A stretch of DNA of 64,000 nucleotides, from positions 1,426,001 to 1,490,000 of the forward strand of contig NC_017093.1 of assembly GCF_000284295.1 (NCBI RefSeq), read 5' to 3'. The notes below the pieces were generated by a model that did no database searches, had not been told where the DNA came from, and saw only the letters and a list, made by a program, of their open reading frames with translations. Position numbers and translations under genes: made by a program. Of this stretch, positions 1 through 8,608 are shown one piece after another; position 1 is the first letter of the stretch, and each line of letters opens with the position of its first letter. The DNA is from Actinoplanes missouriensis 431 (GTDB lineage Bacteria; Actinomycetota; Actinomycetes; Mycobacteriales; Micromonosporaceae).

Positions 1-450
1 GAGCAGGTCGACCGTCTCCGCGCCGAGCGTGGTGAGCATCTGCGCCGCGGCCGTGTAGTCCCGCTCGTCGTCGGCGTGCCCCAGAGCCCGGTTCGCCTCG
101 TAGGTGTCCATCCCGAGGTCCTGGAGCGCGTACGCGTCGAGCTTCGCGTAGAGGCCGATGCCCCGGCCCTCCTGACGCAGGTAGAGCAGGTAGCCGCCGA
201 CCGTGGCGATCCGCTCGACGGCCTCGCGCAGCTGAGGGCCGCAGTCGCAGCGCTGCGAGCCGAAGACGTCGCCGGTCATGCACTCCGAGTGCATCCGGAC
301 CAGCGGGACATCCCCGGCAGCCGGGGAGCCGAGCGCGAGGGCCAGGTGCTCCTTGCCGTCGGCCAGGCCGGTGAAGGTGATCACCTCGGCGGTGGTGCGG
401 TAGCCATCGGCGAACTCGAGCGGAACGGTGACGCGCGTACGAACCGGCAT
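1..450 (-). CDS. ribA: GTP cyclohydrolase II (partial, 3' end outside window)
   Basis: This enzyme opens the imidazole ring of GTP, the first step of riboflavin synthesis, in the cytoplasm. The first 150 residues are visible and read without interruption to the window edge. They hold the zinc-binding motif HSECMTGDVFGSQRCDCG, with the three expected cysteines, and the catalytic region YLRQEGRGIGLYAK. The ATG at 448-450 follows a GGGGAGA ribosome site. There is no DHBP synthase domain in front, so this is a stand-alone RibA rather than a RibBA fusion, as far as the fragment shows. A perfect inverted repeat lies 13 bases upstream, so the gene may be controlled separately from the membrane-protein gene that ends 59 bases away. 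Confidence 0.93.
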   Translation of the reverse strand, partial: MPVRTRVTVPLEFADGYRTTAEVITFTGLADGKEHLALALGSPAAGDVPLVRMHSECMTGDVFGSQRCDCGPQLREAVERIATVGGYLLYLRQEGRGIGLYAKLDAYALQDLGMDTYEANRALGHADDERDYTAAAQMLTTLGAETVDLL

Positions 451-463
451 GCCTTCTCCCCTG

Positions 464-481
464 CACTTGATGCTTCAAGTG
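464..481. promoter_or_regulatory. Inverted repeat upstream of ribA, candidate operator
   Basis: The site is a perfect 7-4-7 palindrome, CACTTGA-TGCT-TCAAGTG, just 5' of the ribA ribosome site. Its size and symmetry suit a dimeric regulator such as a MarR-type protein, but no regulator is encoded beside it. It could instead form a small leader hairpin. Confidence 0.4.
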
Positions 482-508
482 AGGTACGGATCGACCGCAC
501 GTTCCGGT

Positions 509-1594
509 TCATGAAGAGGCGGAGGTTGCTTTTTCGGTGATCCCGAGGTCGATCTCGGAGGTGCGGTCGCTGCGGTTCGGGAGGATGTTGGTGACCAGCA
601 CGATCAGGCAGCCGATCACCGCGTACAGGGTGAGGACGAGCAGGTGACTGCCGATCGGGGCGTCCGGGAAGTAGAGGTTGTCGCGGACCGCCTGGACGCC
701 GGCGCCGGTCGGCAGGTTCTCGCCGAGCACCCGGCCGAAGGTGGGCAGGAACTCCGGCAGGATGCTGGCGCCGGAGATCACCGTGCCGATCGTGAAGTAG
801 AAGATGCCGACCAGCGCGCCGGCCGGACCGATCAGGGCCACCGCGCCGGCCGTCGAGCCGGTGATCGCCAGCGAGATCAACGAGAAGATCAACAACATTT
901 CGGTACGGTCGGCACCCTCACCGACGTTGAACCAGCTCATCGACCACAGCACCGCGGCGGCCGAGCCGATCGCGTAAAGGATCAGCAGGCCGAGGTGGGC
1001 GACGCCGCGCTTCCAGGAGCGGCGGGCCTTCGGGATGAGCCGGCCCAGGCCCATCGAGGCGATCGAGCCGCCCAGCGACAGCGCCTGGGTGAGGAAGCCG
1101 AGCGAGACGCCGTTCACGTCGTCGGCGGGCAGCGGCACCACGTCGGTGACCGACGGCGGCGTGATCAGCGCCTTCGCCTGCGCCACGGTGATCTCGGTGG
1201 AGTCCTCGGCGAGCGCGGTCAGCTTGTTCGCGGTCTGCTGCTGCATCACGGTGGTGTAGGTGGTGCGCAGTAGGGTCGCGGCGGAGGCGCCGGCCGCGCT
1301 CGCCACGTAGAGCATCGGCTGGTCACCGGTGAGGTCGAGGCCGCCGTAGATGTCGCGTTCCTGGATCGCGGTGGTGAGCGCGCCGGCCGAGCCGAAGTCC
1401 CGGACCTCGAACCTGCCCTCCGCCTCCAGCATCGTGGTGACCTGCTCGGTCTGCTCGCCGCCGGCGAGCAGACCGACCGGAAGGTGATGCGGCGCGGCCT
1501 TGTGCCCCATGCCCAGGTAGTACGCGGTGAGCAGCAGCTGCACGAGCATCCCGACCACGCAGACCGCGAGGGCGAAGCGGCGGAAACTGGTCAC
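509..1594 (-). CDS. DUF3533 / YhgE-Pip-like membrane protein
   Basis: A 361-residue integral membrane protein. An N-terminal membrane segment (about residues 8-27) is followed by an extracytoplasmic stretch (about 30-165) and then about five hydrophobic helices to residue 340. This is the architecture of the YhgE/Pip, DUF3533 and ABC-2-permease-like group, which is often linked to export or drug tolerance. No ATP-binding subunit is encoded nearby, so a classical ABC transporter is not shown here. The gene starts 32 bases after the dehydratase gene ends, on the same strand, and probably shares its transcript. Substrate unknown. Confidence 0.65.
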   Translation of the reverse strand: MTSFRRFALAVCVVGMLVQLLLTAYYLGMGHKAAPHHLPVGLLAGGEQTEQVTTMLEAEGRFEVRDFGSAGALTTAIQERDIYGGLDLTGDQPMLYVASAAGASAATLLRTTYTTVMQQQTANKLTALAEDSTEITVAQAKALITPPSVTDVVPLPADDVNGVSLGFLTQALSLGGSIASMGLGRLIPKARRSWKRGVAHLGLLILYAIGSAAAVLWSMSWFNVGEGADRTEMLLIFSLISLAITGSTAGAVALIGPAGALVGIFYFTIGTVISGASILPEFLPTFGRVLGENLPTGAGVQAVRDNLYFPDAPIGSHLLVLTLYAVIGCLIVLVTNILPNRSDRTSEIDLGITEKATSASS

Positions 1595-1625
1595 GTCCGA
1601 AAGCTTCGCAGCTGGCGGGAGCGAA

Positions 1626-2534
1626 TCAGGCCAGATCGGAGGGATTCGTGTTCGCCCCGCAGAGCAGCACCGCGACCTTCTCGCCCGGCTGCGGCACGTA
1701 GGCCTCGGACAGCAGCGCCGCCTGGGCCGCCGCGGTGCCGTGCTCGACCACGATCCGGTAATCGTCCCAGAGCCGGCGACGGGCCTCGACGATCGCGTCG
1801 TCGGTCACCAGCACCGAGGTGATCTTCGCGTCGACGGCCAGCTCGAAGGCGATCCGCCCGACTCGCCGGGCGCCCAGCGAATCAGCCGCCACACCGGAGA
1901 CCGGCACGTCGACCGGCTCGCCCTTCTCCAGCGCGGTGTGCAGCGCGCAGGACGTCACCGGCTCGACCGCGACCACGTTCACCCGGTCGCGCAGAGCGGC
2001 GATCACGCCGGCGATCAGGCCACCGCCGCCGACCGCGACGAGCACGGTGTCGACATCCGGCAGCTGTTCGAGCAGTTCGAGCCCGATCGTCCCGTTTCCC
2101 GCGACCATGTCCGCATCGTCATAAGCATGGCAAAACATCGATTGGGTACGCGTGAGCGCCGCCGTATAGGCCTCGGCGTACTCGTTTCCGGTCTGCACGA
2201 CCCGCGCGCCCAGCTTGCCGAGCTTCGCCACCTTGACCGCCGGCGCGGTGACCGGCACGAACACCTCCGCCGGGACGCCGAGCTCGCGCGCCGCGTAGGC
2301 AGCCGCCAGTCCCGCGTTGCCACCGGACGCCGCGACCACCCCGGCGGCCGGCAGGTCACCCCGCTCGGCCCCGGCGAGGATCTGGTTGAACATGCCGCGG
2401 GTCTTGAACGAGCCGGCGTGCTGCAGGTATTCGAGCTTGAACCAGCGGTCCGGCCCGGCGGCGGCCACCGGGGTACGCCGAATCCGGCCGTCGACGCGCT
2501 TCGCAGCAGCCCGCACATCCTCCAGGTTGATCAT
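1626..2534 (-). CDS. PLP-dependent serine/threonine dehydratase family
   Basis: This fold-type II PLP enzyme probably deaminates serine or threonine to a 2-oxo acid. The PLP lysine lies in SFKTRGMFN, near residue 52. The phosphate-binding loop is ASGGNAGLAAA, and the Gly-rich cofactor loop is VAVGGGGLIAGV. At 302 residues it is a catalytic domain only, without the ACT-like regulatory domain of biosynthetic IlvA, so a catabolic or racemase-like role is possible. I chose the ATG at 2532-2534 because the family begins at this point; the longer upstream reading has no family resemblance. It lies head-to-tail with the DUF3533-type gene. Confidence 0.85.
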   Translation of the reverse strand: MINLEDVRAAAKRVDGRIRRTPVAAAGPDRWFKLEYLQHAGSFKTRGMFNQILAGAERGDLPAAGVVAASGGNAGLAAAYAARELGVPAEVFVPVTAPAVKVAKLGKLGARVVQTGNEYAEAYTAALTRTQSMFCHAYDDADMVAGNGTIGLELLEQLPDVDTVLVAVGGGGLIAGVIAALRDRVNVVAVEPVTSCALHTALEKGEPVDVPVSGVAADSLGARRVGRIAFELAVDAKITSVLVTDDAIVEARRRLWDDYRIVVEHGTAAAQAALLSEAYVPQPGEKVAVLLCGANTNPSDLA

Positions 2535-2770
2535 GGCAGCAAGCCTAGGCCCGCTGGCGCAGCGAGGAGAATATGGAGGCATTCCCATCGTCAGGACTCC
2601 TCGGTTAAGACAAAGCGTCCCGCTGGACGGGGACGCGCGGGCCCAGCAGAACGGACTACCTGGGCCGACGGACCCATGGCTCAAGCCATCAGTGAATCCT
2701 CACGGGGTCCTGGCCACGACCGGCTTATCCGGCAAAGGATCTGGCACACCGGCATCTCTACATTCGGACG

Positions 2771-2995
2771 ATGTGTTGCTCGGTCACAAAGGCAGCCACC
2801 TTGCCCGGCGAGCTGACCGTTCCCGTGAACGTCTCTTCCCGCCAGCTCCGCTCGTTCGTCCCTGTCGACGGCGCGGACTCGTGGGCCACCGCGGACGCGG
2901 TGGTACGGAGGCCCGGGCGTTCGGCTTCCAGGCCGGTGGCGGAGGGCGTAGGGGCGGCCGGGCAGGCAGAGCGCCTGACCGCGCAGGGCTTCTAA
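2771..2995 (+). pseudogene. Possible EAL-domain remnant in a 457-base gap
   Basis: The gap 2535-2991 has no convincing gene. The only recognisable piece is a 74-codon frame with the block TVPVNVSSRQL, which resembles the VNVSARQL signature of EAL (cyclic-di-GMP phosphodiesterase) domains. Nothing before or after it continues the domain: no E-A-L motif and no metal-binding residues. It may be a decayed fragment or a chance match. I see no promoter or repeat in the rest of the gap. Confidence 0.22.
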
Positions 2996-3603
2996 TTTGA
3001 CCGCCCGACGCCGTCGGCCGACCTGCGCGCCTGCGTCGGCATTACCTTCACCAGCTGAGGAACATCCCCGGTCCCGGGGTCGTACCAGTGGAGACCCCGG
3101 ATCCTCCGGCTTTCCAGTAGGTGCAACTGCCATTCAAGCTGCCGGCGTTGCGAAACGAGTCGCCGGTACACCACAGCCGTGCCGAGCACATAAAGCCCGA
3201 AGGCAATTCCGAAGATGAAGAATCCACCGAGCCACCAGCTGTGGAGAACTACCTCAGAAGGGGTACCGATCGATCCGAACCCGCCGACACGGTTACCCAC
3301 CAGGCCTGCGCCGGCTATCAGGATGAACATTACGCCGGGGACCTCCGGCGGCAGATTCTCGACCTCGTTCTCACGGGTCCGCCGCACCTTCTGCCAGACC
3401 ACCACCAGCGCCGAGAAGATCCAGACAGGAATGCCGATCGCTGCGGCAAGAGCCAACCCGAGTGCCCGGGGGTCGGCGGGAAAGACGCCGATCAGCGCAC
3501 CGCCGAGGTAGATGATCGAAGCCGCCATCAAGTTCGCCAGAACATTTATGCCGACATCTGACGCGAAGCTACGCCTCGGTGCCGGCCGCGAAGGTTGGTT
3601 CAC
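2992..3603 (-). CDS. Four-helix membrane protein of unknown function
   Basis: Not recognised. About 203 residues from the GTG at 3601-3603; a TTG at 3621 is an alternative start. Four hydrophobic segments are visible. The first two are near the N-terminus (about residues 18-40 and 50-70), separated from the third and fourth (about 88-105 and 125-145) by a basic loop, KVRRTRENE. The C-terminal 55 residues are polar and basic and probably cytoplasmic, containing LEWQLHLLESRRIRGLHWY. The gene begins 55 bases after the GAPDH-like gene ends, on the same strand, so the two may be co-transcribed. Confidence 0.6.
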   Translation of the reverse strand: MNQPSRPAPRRSFASDVGINVLANLMAASIIYLGGALIGVFPADPRALGLALAAAIGIPVWIFSALVVVWQKVRRTRENEVENLPPEVPGVMFILIAGAGLVGNRVGGFGSIGTPSEVVLHSWWLGGFFIFGIAFGLYVLGTAVVYRRLVSQRRQLEWQLHLLESRRIRGLHWYDPGTGDVPQLVKVMPTQARRSADGVGRSN

Positions 3604-3658
3604 TCCTGGATATTGCCCCAATCGTCCGCCGCCCCGAGGGGTGCAGCCAAGAAGGCCA

Positions 3659-4717
3659 TCAGGCCGCGCTCCAGCTCACCTGGCTTGACGGGACGGGTAA
3701 GCGTTCTCCCACCAGCTGGGCCAGATCGAGTAATCGGTTCGAGAAGCCCCACTCGTTGTCGAACCAGCCGCGCACCTTGACCCCGCCGTCCGCGGTGGTC
3801 TGCGTGCCGGACGGGTCGAAGAGGCAGGACGCCGGGTTGTTCTTCACGTCGATCGAGACGGTCGGGTCCGGGTCGTAGGCCAGGATGCCCCGCAGCGGGC
3901 CGGCTGCCGCCTCGGCCATCGCCCGGTTGACCTCCTCGACCGTCACCGGGCGGTCGGTCTGCCCGGAGATCTCGGCGAGCGAGCCGATCGGGGTCGGCAC
4001 GCAGTAGTAGCTGTAGCGCATCTCGCCGATCTCGGGGAGCGCGACGCGTACCAGGTCACCGACTACGTAGTTGTGCGGGATGATGCTCTCCCCGGTGGCC
4101 CGGCCCAGCCGCGGGTCGTCCCGGGACGTGCCGATCACCGAGTCCTGCACCCGCTGCCAGCCCTGGGTCGCGAGCATTACCGAGGTGTGCACGGACCGCA
4201 GGCCGAACCGGTCGAGCAGCACCTTCGCCATCACGGTCAGCGCGTTGACCCCGCACGAGGCCGGCGAGACGACGTCGTGCACGGCCGGGTCGTAGCTGTT
4301 GTGGTTCGCGCCGAACACCAGGAACGCGTCCGGGTCGTCGGCCGACGCGCTGATCACCACCTTGCGGGCGCCGCCGTGGGTGATGTGCGACCGCGCCGCG
4401 GTCCCGGCCCGGAATCGGCCGGTCGCCTCGATGACGACGTCCACCCCCTCCTCGGCCCAGGGGATCCGTTCCGGCCGCTCGTGGTGATACGCGCGGATCG
4501 CGTGGTCGTTCACCACCAGGTACTCGCCGCGGGCGGTCACCGTCCCCGGGAACGCGCCGCGGACGCTGTCCCTCCGCAGCCCGTAGGCCAGCTTCTCGGT
4601 CGACGCGATGTCGTTCACCGCGGCGATCTCGACGTCGGCTCGCGGCAGAGCAGCCACGATCCGGGTCAAGCTTTTTCCGATTCGCCCGAGCCCGTTGATA
4701 CCGATCGCGACAGTCAT
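3659..4717 (-). CDS. Glyceraldehyde-3-phosphate dehydrogenase-like protein with altered active site
   Basis: The 352 residues align along the whole length of type I GAPDH. They start with the NAD-binding GINGLGRIGKSL, and the C-terminal WFDNEWGFSNRLLDL is intact. The active site is not standard. The SCTTNC motif reads SCGVNA, keeping only Cys155 and the Asn. The segment that normally carries the catalytic His, TTVHAYT, reads TSVMLAT. The phosphate-binding Arg of the RVPTP motif is Cys in YCVPTPIG. The protein probably still binds a dinucleotide but is unlikely to be an efficient glycolytic GAPDH; another substrate or a regulatory role is possible. It is divergent from the TIR gene and heads a two-gene unit with the membrane protein. 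Confidence 0.8.
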   Translation of the reverse strand: MTVAIGINGLGRIGKSLTRIVAALPRADVEIAAVNDIASTEKLAYGLRRDSVRGAFPGTVTARGEYLVVNDHAIRAYHHERPERIPWAEEGVDVVIEATGRFRAGTAARSHITHGGARKVVISASADDPDAFLVFGANHNSYDPAVHDVVSPASCGVNALTVMAKVLLDRFGLRSVHTSVMLATQGWQRVQDSVIGTSRDDPRLGRATGESIIPHNYVVGDLVRVALPEIGEMRYSYYCVPTPIGSLAEISGQTDRPVTVEEVNRAMAEAAAGPLRGILAYDPDPTVSIDVKNNPASCLFDPSGTQTTADGGVKVRGWFDNEWGFSNRLLDLAQLVGERLPVPSSQVSWSAA

Positions 4718-4822
4718 CGAGCGCTCCTCGACTCCGGATGCTTTGTCAGCATTTCCCCCGTGACCAGGTCGCCCCGTTCTACCTAGGGTCTACCCCGCGT
4801 CACGACATCGACACTATGAGTT

Positions 4823-4835
4823 GTGCAAGTTGCAC
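4823..4835. promoter_or_regulatory. Inverted repeat between GAPDH-like and TIR genes
   Basis: GTGCAAGTTGCAC is a perfect palindrome with 6-base arms around one base. It is centred 40 bases before the TIR start and 112 bases before the GAPDH-like start. It is a plausible shared operator for the divergent pair. No cognate regulator is recognised. Confidence 0.35.
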
Positions 4836-4868
4836 GTCAACGCACGACATTCTCACACCCCTCCAGCG

Positions 4869-5273
4869 ATGGACATCAAAGCCTCCACAGCACTGTGGAC
4901 TGAGTTACGGCATGCTGTGGACGTGCCTATCCTCGTCTCGCACGCTGTCCCCGACGGGCCATGGGCGCAGTGGATCGCCGTCGAGCTGCGCGCGGCAGGC
5001 TACCCGGTGGAGGTGCACTGTGCACGTTCCGACTTCGCCGATCGGCTGACGCTCGCGCTCTCCGGCTCGGATCCGGTGATCGTCCTCCTCTCCGCCGAGC
5101 ACCCCGGAACCCCTGCGGACTGGCAACGGGTGTCCGCCGCCGGCGGCCGGTTGATCCTGCTGCGGGTGGACGCCTCGGCACCGCCGCTGCCCGGCTCGCA
5201 CGGGCTGGACGGGCTCGGTGAGGACGAGGTCCGGGAGTTGCTGCACACCCTCGTCGTCATCCGATCGGGTTAA
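4869..5273 (+). CDS. Small stand-alone TIR-domain protein
   Basis: About 134 residues from the ATG at 4869. The first beta strand and box-1 region, VPILVSHAVPDGPWAQWIA, is followed by a helix and a second strand (AAGYPVEVHC). The strand and box-2-like region is DPVIVLLSAEH, and the strand GGRLILLRVD comes next. This is the order found in bacterial TIR (TIR_2) domains that act in NAD cleavage or signalling. The catalytic glutamate of NADase TIRs, expected a few residues after the Trp of PADWQRVS, is not obvious, so enzymatic activity is uncertain. There is no effector or sensor domain and no partner in the same transcript. The family is inferred from pattern, not from a search. Confidence 0.6.
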   Translation: MDIKASTALWTELRHAVDVPILVSHAVPDGPWAQWIAVELRAAGYPVEVHCARSDFADRLTLALSGSDPVIVLLSAEHPGTPADWQRVSAAGGRLILLRVDASAPPLPGSHGLDGLGEDEVRELLHTLVVIRSG

Positions 5274-5366
5274 TCGACGGCGGCAGGTTTGAAGACGCTT
5301 CGAACCCGGTACTCGCGGCGCACAGGACCGCACCTCTCGGCCGGATGGCGACCGGCCGGTCGGTGG

Positions 5367-5397
5367 CCCGGCGGCGGACCGCACCCCCGCCGCCGGG
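5367..5397. terminator. Hairpin terminator between convergent genes
   Basis: A perfect 11-base stem (CCCGGCGGCGG / CCGCCGCCGGG) with a 9-base loop lies between the ends of the TIR and TauE/SafE genes. There is no T-run, as is common in high-GC actinobacteria. Confidence 0.55.
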
Positions 5398-5409
5398 CTC
5401 CCGGCCGAA

Positions 5410-6177
5410 CTACCCGAGGAACGCCCGATAAAACAGCACCAGGCCGATGGCCGTGCCGAACGTGACGATCACGTACCGCAGGATGTGCGCCGGCATCCGG
5501 CGGGCCAGGCGGGCCCCGGCGTACCCGCCGACCACCGTGGCCGGGGCGAGCGTCAGCACCGCCGCCCAGTTCACGTCCGCGAAGAGGGCGAAGACCAGCA
5601 CCGTTACCAGCCCGACTGTCGCGGAGAGGACGTTCTTCAAGGCGTTGATCCGCTTCAGCGGCTCGTCCAGGATCAGCGCGAGCGCCGCCACGTACATGAC
5701 GCCCAGCGCCGCTCCGAAGTAGCCCCCGTAGATCGCGCCGACGAACACCACCAGCTGCAGCGTGATCGCCGCGCGCCGCGGCGACATCGCCCGGGGATGC
5801 CCGACCAGGCCGCGCAGCCGCTCCTGGAACGCCAGCGTCGCCGCCGCGCCGAGCACCAGGAACGGCACCACCACCTCGAACGCCCGGGCCGGGGTGAGCA
5901 GCAGCAGCGCGCACCCGGCCACCGACCCGAGGGCCGCCGCGACCAGGGCCCGGCGCACCCGGCTGCCCTGGCCGGCGAGGTCCGCGCGGCTGCCGGCCAC
6001 GCTGGAGACGTAACCCGGGAAGACCGAGACCGAGTTGGTCACGTTCGCGTCGATCGACGGCAGGCCGGTGGCGATCAGCGCCGGGAACGTGATCAGGGAG
6101 CCGCCGCCGGCGATCGCGTTGACCGCACCGGCGGCGACACCGGCGGCGACCAGCAGGAGGATGTGCGTGAGATCCAT
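5410..6177 (-). CDS. Sulfite exporter TauE/SafE family membrane protein
   Basis: A 255-residue multi-pass permease with about seven to eight hydrophobic helices. It begins with the family hallmark AGVAAGAVNAIAGGGSLITFP, in which the Gly-rich re-entrant loop AIAGGGSL is diagnostic. The second half carries the duplicated motif GAIYGGYFGAALG. The family moves sulfite, sulfoacetate or other small organic anions across the cytoplasmic membrane. Nothing nearby identifies the substrate. The ATG at 6175-6177 starts directly at the first helix. It is transcribed as a single gene on the minus strand. Confidence 0.88.
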   Translation of the reverse strand: MDLTHILLLVAAGVAAGAVNAIAGGGSLITFPALIATGLPSIDANVTNSVSVFPGYVSSVAGSRADLAGQGSRVRRALVAAALGSVAGCALLLLTPARAFEVVVPFLVLGAAATLAFQERLRGLVGHPRAMSPRRAAITLQLVVFVGAIYGGYFGAALGVMYVAALALILDEPLKRINALKNVLSATVGLVTVLVFALFADVNWAAVLTLAPATVVGGYAGARLARRMPAHILRYVIVTFGTAIGLVLFYRAFLG

Positions 6178-6188
6178 GGTGCGAGTGA

Positions 6189-8183
<1,995 letters not shown>

Positions 8184-8202
8184 TTGCACTCCGTCGTTTG
8201 TG

Positions 8203-8237
8203 AACTGCCCCGGTTTCGGCCGGGGCAGTTCTTTTTT
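8203..8237 (+). terminator. Rho-independent terminator of asd
   Basis: A perfect 11-base stem, AACTGCCCCGG / CCGGGGCAGTT, with a 6-base loop (TTTCGG) is followed by CTTTTTT. It is the clearest classical terminator on the plus strand of this window. Confidence 0.92.
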
Positions 8238-8305
8238 GCATGGAAATTTGGGACTTTTTGCCCGAATCGGTAGCGCATGGCCGGTTTTAGCGGCACAGTG
8301 ATGGA

Positions 8306-8512
8306 ATGAACGACAGTGGGCTCGGCGGGGCAGGGTACTTCTGGTGCCTCCGCGACCACCGGGTTGAGAGCGGCGACCAGGTGTGTCCCGCCCAATACCG
8401 GCTCGGTCCCTACGCCACGGCCGACGAAGCGACGCGGGCACTCGACACCGTCGAGAAGCGCAATGCCGAGTGGGATGCCGAGGATGCCCGCTGGACAGGG
8501 GAAGCCAGCTGA
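8306..8512 (+). CDS. Small SPOR-like hypothetical protein
   Basis: A 68-residue soluble protein of a kind common in actinobacteria and often labelled SPOR-domain or hypothetical. The core YFWCLRDHRVESG, then CPAQYRLGPYATADEATRAL, fits a short beta-alpha-beta unit; DEATRALDTVEKRNAEWDAED is a helical tail. The conserved-looking Cys pair (CLRDHR, VCPAQ) could be structural. No signal peptide is seen. It is a lone gene between the asd terminator and the histone-like gene. Function unknown. Confidence 0.7.
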   Translation: MNDSGLGGAGYFWCLRDHRVESGDQVCPAQYRLGPYATADEATRALDTVEKRNAEWDAEDARWTGEAS

Positions 8513-8608
8513 ATGCACGGACTACTCCGGCCGTCGAATCGTTGAGTCGCGGTAGAGCCGTCTCCGGCGCAGACGTGCCCGCAGTCATTCGCAAGGAGGA
8601 ACACCTCG

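Noticed and set aside
1527-2816. A 429-codon plus-strand frame across the dehydratase gene
   Set aside because: The minus-strand protein has clear PLP motifs; the plus frame is Arg/His-rich and runs through intergenic sequence.
4821-4868. Longer start (TTG) for the TIR protein
   Set aside because: The extra 16 residues have no family resemblance and cover the palindrome; ATG 4869 is the better start.
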